8,292 nt of DNA from VYDC01 sp034420495 (GTDB lineage: Bacteria > Chloroflexota > Dehalococcoidia > UBA2979), in NCBI GenBank assembly GCA_034420495.1, contig DAOULG010000025.1, forward strand, positions 1 through 8,292. Direction: 5' to 3'. Below are positions 1 through 4,744 of this stretch, piece by piece. Below the pieces are notes generated by a model. The model made no database searches. It was not told the origin of the DNA and saw only the letters and a program-made list of their open reading frames with translations. The first letter of the stretch is position 1, and each line of letters starts with the position of its first letter. Position numbers and translations under genes: made by a program.

Positions 1-419
1 CGCATCTTGTCGATCTCGTCGTTGATGTCCGCGTCCTTCGCGATGTAGGTGTCGCTGCGCGGGATGTACGCCTCCGGCTGGTAGTAGTCGTAGTAGGAGA
101 CGAAGTACTCCACGGCGTTGTGGGGGAAGAAGTCGCGGAACTCCGCGACGAGCTGCGCGGCGAGCGTCCGGTTCGGCGCGAGCACGAGCGTCGGCTGCTG
201 CCTCCGGGCGATCACGTTCGCCATCGTGAAGGTCTTCCCCGAGCCGGTGACGCCGAGCAGCGTCTGGGCGCGGTCGCCGCGCTCGAGGCCCGCCGCGAGC
301 TCCGCGATCGCCTCGGGCTGATCGCCCGTCGGCCGGAAGTCGGAGACGAGCTCGAAGGGGCGCCCCCCGTCGCCGGCGAGGGGGGCAGCGGCGCGGGTGC
401 GCTCACGCGGTCGCGACAC
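1..419 (-). CDS. uvrB: UvrB, excinuclease ABC subunit B (N-terminal part, cut by the window edge)
   Basis: UvrB is the DNA-damage verification helicase of nucleotide excision repair. It is loaded by UvrA and recruits UvrC for incision. The first 139 codons are present. In order they show the Q-motif region FRPTGDQPEAI (28-38), Walker A GVTGSGKT (56-63, lysine 62), APNRTLAAQL (81-90) and the damage-probing beta-hairpin segment SYYDYYQPEAYIP (108-120). All match the family closely. The start is GTG at 419-417. No other start lies between it and an in-frame TGA upstream, and a G-rich stretch sits just before it. This gives about 17 extra residues compared with E. coli, where the Walker lysine is residue 45. 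The gene lies 103 bp downstream of ruvA and may be read through from it or from a weak promoter at 499-526. The C-terminal half and the UvrC-interaction domain are outside the window. Confidence 0.97.
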   Translation of the reverse strand, partial: MSRPRERTRAAAPLAGDGGRPFELVSDFRPTGDQPEAIAELAAGLERGDRAQTLLGVTGSGKTFTMANVIARRQQPTLVLAPNRTLAAQLVAEFRDFFPHNAVEYFVSYYDYYQPEAYIPRSDTYIAKDADINDEIDKM

Positions 420-522
420 GGATCGCCCCCCGTCCGGACTCGCCGCCTCCGCCCCGGGCGCGGCCTGAGGGGCGTCTCAGGGCCTCCTCAGGGACTCCAG
501 TGTAGCGCTCCTCCGGCCCCCC
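420..522 (-). promoter_or_regulatory. ruvA-uvrB intergenic leader with possible weak promoter and operator-like dyad
   Basis: A possible promoter for uvrB reads CTGAGG (526-521, 3 of 6 matches to the -35 consensus), a 16-bp spacer, then TACACT (504-499, 4 of 6 matches to the -10). TACACT sits in the only A/T-containing patch of this gap. Just downstream is the dyad CCTGAG-N6-CTCAGG (464-481). Its core has the CTG-N10-CAG spacing of a classical LexA box (465-480) but not the A/T-rich centre. The promoter is inference only, and read-through from ruvA would also explain uvrB expression. Confidence 0.35.
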
Positions 523-530
523 TCAGGCCG
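461..530. repeat. 12-bp inverted repeat with additional competing copies of its core
   Basis: CGGCCTGAGGGG at 461-472 is the exact reverse complement of 519-530, with 46 bp between the arms. The arm at 519-530 covers the ruvA stop codon. The core CTCAGG also occurs at 476-481 and 487-492, and both copies can pair with the 464-470 arm. In a minus-strand transcript three upstream copies therefore compete for one downstream copy. No run of T follows, so this is not a standard intrinsic terminator. Confidence 0.6.
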
Positions 531-1176
531 GACCGGCGGCGCCGCCCCGTCCCGCCTGCTGCTCGAGCACCGCGCGCAGGAGCGCCTCGAGGTCGGCCTG
601 GGCGGGGTCGGCCCTCAGCGCCTGGTCGACGAGGCGCTCCGCCTCGCGGCGGCCGTACTGGAGGGCCGTCAGCGCGTCGACGGCATCCCGGCGCAGCTCG
701 TCGGGTCCGGCCCCGCCCGCGCGGTCTCCCGCAGCGGGCTCGCCCTCGGCCAGCGCCGCCTCCAGCAGCCGGCCCCGCAGCCGGGCGACGATCGTCTGCG
801 CCAGCCGGGGGCCGATGCCGGGTAGGCGCTGCAGCGCGTGCAGGTCCTCCGACTCCACCCAGCGCGCGATCTCCGACGCCGGGTGCGTGAGCGCGCGCAC
901 CGCCTTCACCGGGCCGACATCCGGGACGTCGATGAAGATGCGGAAGAAGTCGCGGTCCGCGGCGCGCGGGAAGCCGACCAGCAGGGGCTGCGGGTTCCGC
1001 TCCGAGACGTGGTAGTAGGTGTGGAGGCGGATCTCCGCCCCCTCGGAGTGCCCGCCGACCCACTCGGCGGCGAACGCCGGCACGACGACCTCGTAGATGA
1101 CGCCCGCGACATCGATCCAGGCGGTCGCCGCCGACTCGTCCCAGCGCGCGAGGAGGCCGCGCAGCCCCGCGATCAC
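523..1176 (-). CDS. ruvA: RuvA, Holliday junction branch-migration subunit (divergent)
   Basis: RuvA binds four-way DNA junctions as a tetramer and loads the RuvB motor. The 217-residue product has the three RuvA domains. These are an OB fold (1 to about 69), a helix-hairpin-helix domain (about 70-140) with a clear second motif LPGIGPRLA (118-126), and, after a linker, a C-terminal RuvB-binding three-helix domain (about 160-205, DAVDALTALQYGRREAERLV). The start is GTG at 1176-1174, which overlaps the ruvC stop as GTGA, so the two genes are translationally coupled. Two points are odd. The acidic-pin region reads SERNPQP where E. coli has REDAQ, so it is two residues longer and one acid is lost. 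The first hairpin motif is DVGPVKA rather than GVGPKLA. Identification is firm; functional equivalence to E. coli RuvA is inferred. No ruvB follows. Confidence 0.93.
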   Translation of the reverse strand: MIAGLRGLLARWDESAATAWIDVAGVIYEVVVPAFAAEWVGGHSEGAEIRLHTYYHVSERNPQPLLVGFPRAADRDFFRIFIDVPDVGPVKAVRALTHPASEIARWVESEDLHALQRLPGIGPRLAQTIVARLRGRLLEAALAEGEPAAGDRAGGAGPDELRRDAVDALTALQYGRREAERLVDQALRADPAQADLEALLRAVLEQQAGRGGAAGPA

Positions 1177-1730
1177 GGCCTGCCGCCCTCGCGCAGCCGC
1201 GCGTCGAGCCGCGCCTCGGCGAGCCGGGTCAGAGCGACCGCCATCGCGTCGGAGACATCGAGCGGCGAGGGCGGCTCCTGGAGGGCGAGCTGCAGCGTGA
1301 CCATCTCCCGCACCTGCTCCTTCGGCGCGCCGCCGTAGCCGGCGACCGTCTCCTTCACGGCGGTCGGCGCGTAGGTGTAGACCGGGAGGCCGGCCGCGGC
1401 GGAGGCGATCATCGCCGCCGCCCGGGCCTCCCCGATCGCCATCGCCGAGCGCACGTTCTCGGCCACGAAGTGCTGCTCGATCGCCACCTCCCCGGGAGCA
1501 TGCTCCACGATGCGGGCGGCGAGGCCGTCGGCGATGGCGCGCAGTCGCAGCGCGCGCTCGTCGGCCGCCCGGGTCCGTATGGCGCCCGAGGCGACCAGCC
1601 GCGGCTGCTGCGCGCCCCCCTCGAGCACGGCCCACCCCGTCACGGCGAGGCCGGGATCGACGCCGAGCACGCGGCCGCCCGGCCCCGATGCCGACCCCGA
1701 TGCCGACCCGACGTCCCCGCCCGCGCTCAC
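1173..1730 (-). CDS. ruvC: RuvC, Holliday junction resolvase (endodeoxyribonuclease)
   Basis: RuvC is the dimeric, metal-dependent nuclease that cuts Holliday junctions in the RuvABC complex. With the start used here the product has 185 residues. The four catalytic acids of the RNase H-like fold are all visible: D25 in GVDPGLAVTGWAV, E85 in AIEQHF, and D158 and D161 in SPLDVSDAMAVAL. Their spacing is close to that of E. coli (D7, E66, D138, D141), and F88 sits where the junction-inserting aromatic is expected. The start is uncertain. GTG at 1730-1728 has GGGAGGG about 12 nt upstream but adds a Gly/Ser/Ala-rich extension encoded by a 12-bp tandem repeat. GTG at 1670-1668 gives a standard-looking N-terminus (VLGVDPG, 165 residues) but has a weaker ribosome site. 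The stop overlaps the ruvA start by 4 bp. Confidence 0.93.
   Translation of the reverse strand: MSAGGDVGSASGSASGPGGRVLGVDPGLAVTGWAVLEGGAQQPRLVASGAIRTRAADERALRLRAIADGLAARIVEHAPGEVAIEQHFVAENVRSAMAIGEARAAAMIASAAAGLPVYTYAPTAVKETVAGYGGAPKEQVREMVTLQLALQEPPSPLDVSDAMAVALTRLAEARLDARLREGGRP
1683..1709. repeat. 12-bp tandem repeat, two and a quarter copies
   Basis: CCCCGATGCCGA occurs twice head to tail (1683-1694 and 1695-1706), followed by three more matching bases. On the minus strand it encodes Ser-Ala-Ser-Gly repeats in the possible N-terminal extension of RuvC, or is untranslated leader if ruvC starts at 1670. Confidence 0.8.
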
Positions 1731-1754
1731 CTCGCCGCGCTTCCCTCCCGCGAT

Positions 1755-1775
1755 GGCGCCGGCACCGCCGGCGCC
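1755..1775 (-). other. Strong GC hairpin in the yebC-ruvC gap
   Basis: GGCGCCGGC (1755-1763) and GCCGGCGCC (1767-1775) form a perfect 9-bp stem with a 3-nt loop. It lies in the 76-bp gap between the yebC stop and the ruvC start, about 25 nt ahead of the GTG at 1730 and a few bases upstream of the GGGAGGG ribosome-binding candidate. No T-run follows, so a role as an intercistronic stabiliser or expression-tuning element is more likely than an intrinsic terminator. Function is inferred. Confidence 0.55.
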
Positions 1776-1806
1776 GCTCCGACGGCCGGGCGGGCGATCC
1801 CGGGGC

Positions 1807-2556
1807 TCAGCCCGCCGCCTCCAGCACGCCGGCGGGGAAGTCGGCGTTCGAGTAGACGCGTGAGACGTCATCGAGCTCGTCGAGGCGCTCCAGGAGGCGC
1901 AGCATCTGCTCCCCGGCCTTCTCGTCGAGCGGAACCGTGCTCTGGGGGAGCCGCGCGATCTCGGCGCGCACGACCTCGAAGCCGGCCGCGCGCAGGCTCT
2001 CCCGGATGCCCTCCAGCTCCCCGGGCGCCGTCACGACCTCGACCTCACCGCCGTCGAGCGAGACGTCGTCGGCGCCCGCCTCGATCGCGGCGAGCTGCAC
2101 CTCGTCGGGATCGGCGGCCTCCGCCGAGACGGCGAGCAGGCCGCGCAGATCGAACTGCCACGAGACGGCGCCGGCCTCCGCGAGGTTCCCGCCGCCGCGC
2201 GTGAAGGCGAGGCGCACCTCGGAGACCGTGCGGTTGCGGTTGTCGGTGACGGCCTCCACGAGCACCGCCGTGCCCCCGGGGCCGTAGCCCTCGTACGTCG
2301 CCTCCACGAGGTGGGCGCCGTCCCCCCCGCCGACGGCGCGCTGGATGGCGCGCTCGATGTTGGCGTTCGGCATGTTGGCGTCCCGGGCGCGCTGGATCGC
2401 CAGCCGCAGCGCCGCGTTCATCGCCGGGTCGGGGCTCGTTCCCTTGCCGGCCGCCACCGTGATCTCGCGCGCGAGCTTCGTGAAGAGCTGGCCGCGCTTC
2501 GCGTCGAGCGCGCCCTTCTTGTGCTTGATGGAGGACCACTTGGAGTGTCCGGACAC
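1807..2556 (-). CDS. yebC: YebC/PmpR-family protein (TACO1 homologue)
   Basis: This is a full-length YebC-family protein of 249 residues, the usual size. The diagnostic N-terminus MSGHSKWSSIKHKK and the following KRGQLFTKLAREI are present, as are NMPNANIERAI (61-71) and YEGYGPGGTA (88-97). Members have been described both as DNA-binding transcriptional regulators and, more recently, as ribosome-associated factors that ease translation of proline-rich stretches; mitochondrial TACO1 is the eukaryotic relative. The start is GTG at 2556-2554, fixed by the conserved N-terminus and preceded by GGGAGGGG at good spacing. It follows panC by 47 bp. The order yebC-ruvC-ruvA is a widespread bacterial arrangement, which supports the neighbouring calls. 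Either molecular role would fit here. Confidence 0.96.
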   Translation of the reverse strand: MSGHSKWSSIKHKKGALDAKRGQLFTKLAREITVAAGKGTSPDPAMNAALRLAIQRARDANMPNANIERAIQRAVGGGDGAHLVEATYEGYGPGGTAVLVEAVTDNRNRTVSEVRLAFTRGGGNLAEAGAVSWQFDLRGLLAVSAEAADPDEVQLAAIEAGADDVSLDGGEVEVVTAPGELEGIRESLRAAGFEVVRAEIARLPQSTVPLDEKAGEQMLRLLERLDELDDVSRVYSNADFPAGVLEAAG

Positions 2557-2600
2557 CGTACCCCTCCCGGGCGCGGGCAGGCGGATCGCGGCCGCAGCCT

Positions 2601-2609
2601 ATGCTAGCA
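2601..2609 (-). promoter_or_regulatory. Possible extended -10 promoter for yebC-ruvC-ruvA
   Basis: On the minus strand TGCTAGCAT reads as an extended -10 element (TGN followed by TAGCAT, 4 of 6 matches) inside an unusually A/T-rich patch that overlaps the panC stop. It would start transcription about 38 nt ahead of the yebC GTG. No convincing -35 is seen. A 9-bp direct repeat, CCGTACCCC, flanks it at 2556-2564 and 2613-2621. Confidence 0.3.
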
Positions 2610-3512
2610 AGGCCGTACCCCCCGCACGACCGCCGGCCCCGCGCGGCCGGCGGGCCGGGGCCGGAGCCGCACGTTGTCGATGAGGCGCGTCCCGCCGACG
2701 CGGGCGGCGAGGGAGAGCACCGCCTCGCCCGAGACCTCGCCGTCGATCTCCTCCGTCATCCCGCCGTCGGCGAGCGAGACGTAGTCGAGGACGGCGAGCG
2801 GCTCGGAGGAGACGCGCTCCGCCACCATGCGGCGCAGCGCCCCGGCGTCGCGCAGGCCCGCGGCGAAGGCCGCCTCGGCGGCGCGCAGCCCGGCCGAGAG
2901 CGAGAGCGCCTGCCGGCGCTCCTCCGCAGAGAGGTAGACGTTCCGGGAGGAGAGCGCGAGGCCGTCGGGGTCGCGCACCGTGGGACAGGCCACCACCTCG
3001 ACCGGGAGGGCGAGGTCGCGCACGAGCCGGCTCACGACGGCGAGCTGCTGCGCGTCCTTCTCGCCGAAGTAGGCCCGATCCGGCGCCACGATGGAGAGCA
3101 GGACCGTCACCACCGTCGCCACGCCCGCGAAGTGGCCCGGGCGGCAGAGTCCCTCCGGCCGATCCTCCGAGCCGGCGACCGTCACCGTCGTGGCGTGGCC
3201 GGGCGGGTAGATCTCCTCGAGCGCGGGGGCGAAGAGAAGGTCGACCCCCGCCCGCGCGAAGAGCGACGCATCGCGCTCCTCGTCGCGGGGGTAGCGCGCG
3301 AAGTCCTCGCCGGGCCCGAACTGGGAGGGGTTGACGAAGAGGGAGGCCACGAGGGAGCGGCACTCGCCGCGCGCCCGCGTGAGCAGCGAGAGGTGCCCCT
3401 CGTGGAGCGCGCCCATCGTCGGCACGAGGCCCACCGGCGCGGGGAGCAGCGCGCGCGCCGCGCGCGCCGCCTCGACCGTCCGGACCACAGGCAGCGCCGC
3501 GGGCCCGGCCAC
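2604..3512 (-). CDS. panC: Pantothenate synthetase (pantoate--beta-alanine ligase)
   Basis: PanC joins pantoate and beta-alanine with ATP to make pantothenate, the precursor of coenzyme A, in the cytosol. The 302-residue product shows the family's motifs in order: PTMGALHEGH (31-40, the nucleotide-binding HxGH signature), FVNPSQF (59-65), GEDFARYPR (68-76), PGHFAGVATV (125-134), FGEKDAQQL (149-157) and SSRNVYL (188-194). Length is slightly above the usual 280 or so, from a short N-terminal lead and an Arg/Pro/Gly-rich tail. GTG at 3512-3510 lies 2 bp after the panB stop, so coupling with panB is likely. An in-frame GTG at codon 9 is an alternative start. Its beta-alanine would normally come from PanD, for which no gene is seen in this window. 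Confidence 0.96.
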   Translation of the reverse strand: MAGPAALPVVRTVEAARAARALLPAPVGLVPTMGALHEGHLSLLTRARGECRSLVASLFVNPSQFGPGEDFARYPRDEERDASLFARAGVDLLFAPALEEIYPPGHATTVTVAGSEDRPEGLCRPGHFAGVATVVTVLLSIVAPDRAYFGEKDAQQLAVVSRLVRDLALPVEVVACPTVRDPDGLALSSRNVYLSAEERRQALSLSAGLRAAEAAFAAGLRDAGALRRMVAERVSSEPLAVLDYVSLADGGMTEEIDGEVSGEAVLSLAARVGGTRLIDNVRLRPRPAGRAGPAVVRGVRPC

Positions 3513-3514
3513 GG

Positions 3515-4483
3515 CTAGCCCCGGTCTGTCGGTCCGCCGGACGCCGGATCCGAGCCCCGCTGGCCGTAGAGCTCGGCGCGCTCCGCCTCGGGCCCCTCGG
3601 CGGCCGCCGGGGGCGCCTCCCTGGGCTGCTCCGCCGTCCCCCGCCGCGTCATGCGCTCGATGAGCGCCAGCGCGCGCTCATCCATGTAGAAGGACTCCTC
3701 GGCGGCGGGGAAGGTGCCGTCGGCGACCGCCTCGCGGTAGGAGACGAGCGCCTCCCTCCCCAGGCGCGCCCCGTGGAGGAAGCGGCGGGCGTGCCGGGGC
3801 TCGAAGTCCTCGTAGAGCCCGAGGAGGTCGTGCAGGACCTGCACCTGCCCGCTGCAGAAGGGCCCGGCGCCGATCCCGATCGTGGGAACGCGCACGCGCT
3901 CGGTGATCATGTGGGCGAGAGCCGTCGGGATCGTCTCGAGCACGATCGCGTAGGCGCCGGCCTCCTCGAGCGCCTTCGCGTCGGCGATCAGCCGCACGCC
4001 GTCGCGCGGCGTCTTCCCCTGGACGCGGAACCCCCCGAGCTGGTGAACCGACTGGGGGGTGAGGCCGATGTGCCCCATCACCGGGATCCCGGCCTCGACC
4101 AGGCGTCCCACGGTCTCGGCGACCCGCACGCCGCCCTCGAGCTTCACGGCGCCGGCGCCCGTCTCGCGCAGCACGCGCGTGGCGGCGCGCATCGCGTCCT
4201 GCCAGCCGGTCTGGTAGGTCCCGAAGGGGAGGTCGACGATGACGTGGGCGCGGTGCGCCCCCCGCATGACGGCCCGCGCGTGGTGGATCATCTCGTCGAG
4301 CGTCACCGGGAGCGTCGAGTCGTACCCGAGCACAACCATCCCGAGGCTGTCCCCCACGAGGATCGCCGGGATCTCGGCCTCGTCGGCGAGCCTCGCCGCG
4401 GGGTAGTCGTAGGCGGTGACCATCGCGATCGGCTCGTCGCGATCGCGCATGCGCTGGAGATCGCCGGTCGTCGTGCGCCTCAC
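3515..4483 (-). CDS. panB: Ketopantoate hydroxymethyltransferase (3-methyl-2-oxobutanoate hydroxymethyltransferase)
   Basis: PanB transfers a hydroxymethyl group from methylene-tetrahydrofolate to alpha-ketoisovalerate, the first committed step of pantothenate synthesis. The TIM-barrel motifs are intact: TAYDYPAA (23-30), VGDSLGMVVLGYDST (43-57, metal ligand D45), VDLPFGTY (83-90, D84), KLEGG (114-118, K114 and E116), GHIGLTPQS (137-145) and E183. These match the E. coli active-site set. The product has 322 residues against the usual 265-280. The surplus is a hydrophilic Ala/Pro/Glu/Gly-rich tail after about residue 280. The start is GTG at 4483-4481, chosen because RRTTTGDLQ matches the family N-terminus and no in-frame start lies just upstream. 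This is the first conventional gene after the promoter at 4693-4721. The small ORF ending in the overlapping GTGA could couple its translation. Confidence 0.96.
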   Translation of the reverse strand: MRRTTTGDLQRMRDRDEPIAMVTAYDYPAARLADEAEIPAILVGDSLGMVVLGYDSTLPVTLDEMIHHARAVMRGAHRAHVIVDLPFGTYQTGWQDAMRAATRVLRETGAGAVKLEGGVRVAETVGRLVEAGIPVMGHIGLTPQSVHQLGGFRVQGKTPRDGVRLIADAKALEEAGAYAIVLETIPTALAHMITERVRVPTIGIGAGPFCSGQVQVLHDLLGLYEDFEPRHARRFLHGARLGREALVSYREAVADGTFPAAEESFYMDERALALIERMTRRGTAEQPREAPPAAAEGPEAERAELYGQRGSDPASGGPTDRG

Positions 4484-4539
4484 GGCGCACCCTCGGCGCG
4501 GCGGCGCGCGCGGCCGCCCTGGACCCGGTTCCCCATCAT
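4480..4539 (-). CDS. Possible 19-residue leader ORF overlapping the panB start
   Basis: On the minus strand two consecutive ATG codons (4539-4534) open a 20-codon frame ending in TGA at 4482-4480. The predicted peptide is MMGNRVQGGRARRRAEGAP, basic and Arg/Gly-rich. An ACGGAG element lies 5 nt upstream, a plausible ribosome-binding site and arguably better than panB's own. The stop overlaps the panB GTG as GTGA, an arrangement typical of translational coupling. A GC stem (4500-4505 with 4513-4518, 7-nt loop) sits inside it, just before the GAGG that could serve panB. There is no family match I recognise, and such short frames arise by chance in GC-rich DNA, so confidence is limited. Confidence 0.35.
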   Translation of the reverse strand: MMGNRVQGGRARRRAEGAP

Positions 4540-4603
4540 CGCGGCTCCGTCTCGGTCTCGTCGATCCAAGCGGATTGGCCCGTCCGCCGCGGGATCGTCC
4601 CCC

Positions 4604-4631
4604 GGCGGGCGCGGCGCACGGGGCGCCCGCC
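4604..4631 (-). other. 9-bp GC hairpin in the panB leader
   Basis: GGCGGGCGC (4604-4612) and GCGCCCGCC (4623-4631) are exact reverse complements with a 10-nt loop, giving an all-GC stem in the predicted 5' leader of the panB transcript. It is not followed by a T-run, so it does not look like a terminator. A regulatory or RNA-stabilising role is inference. Confidence 0.5.
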
Positions 4632-4692
4632 CGCTCCCCCTCGCCGCCGCGCGAGCGGTCGGCGGGGGCGGAGTCCCTCCCTCGGCGCGCCG

Positions 4693-4721
4693 AGTATCGA
4701 AAGCTCCGGCCGGGCTGTCAA
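4693..4721 (-). promoter_or_regulatory. Sigma-70-type promoter for panB-panC and downstream genes
   Basis: On the minus strand a perfect -35 box TTGACA (4721-4716) is followed by an optimal 17-bp spacer and GATACT (4698-4693, 4 of 6 matches to TATAAT). It lies in a gene-free gap, correctly oriented, with transcription expected to begin near 4686. In DNA this GC-rich a perfect TTGACA at ideal spacing is unlikely to be chance. It begins 23 bp past the end of the upstream peptidase gene and would give a leader of about 200 nt before panB. Confidence 0.75.
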
Positions 4722-4744
4722 CGCATCCCGCCCAGGAGCGCCCG

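Larger units (their letters stand above)
4484..4744 (-). promoter_or_regulatory. 261-bp gap: promoter region and long leader of the pan operon
   Basis: This is the longest gene-free stretch in the window. Reading along the minus strand it holds the sigma-70-like promoter (4721-4693), then about 145 nt of leader with a strong hairpin (4631-4604), then the short ORF at 4539-4480 that overlaps panB. I recognise no known riboswitch consensus in it and see no intrinsic terminator. No long coding frame here looks protein-like. Confidence 0.6.

Noticed and set aside
120..890. Long plus-strand frame over the uvrB start and ruvA
   Set aside because: The translation is Arg/Pro/Gly-rich low complexity, and both underlying minus-strand genes are well supported.
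523..1635. Possible RuvC-RuvA fusion as one open frame
   Set aside because: The ruvA frame stays open upstream, but RuvC's conserved residues are in a different frame. The two genes overlap by GTGA and are separate.
3448..3475. Alternating GC tract in the panC N-terminal region
   Set aside because: It encodes the Ala/Arg-rich helix in frame (AARAARALL) and needs no other explanation in DNA of this composition.
4536..4721. 61-codon minus-strand frame starting with TTG in the panB leader
   Set aside because: Its TTG start is the -35 box TTGACA itself, so it would not be transcribed from that promoter, and the peptide has no protein-like pattern.
4484..4744. Known riboswitch or tRNA in the largest intergenic gap
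   Set aside because: No tRNA-like cloverleaf bases (GTTC loop, CCA end) and no riboswitch consensus I know could be found there.
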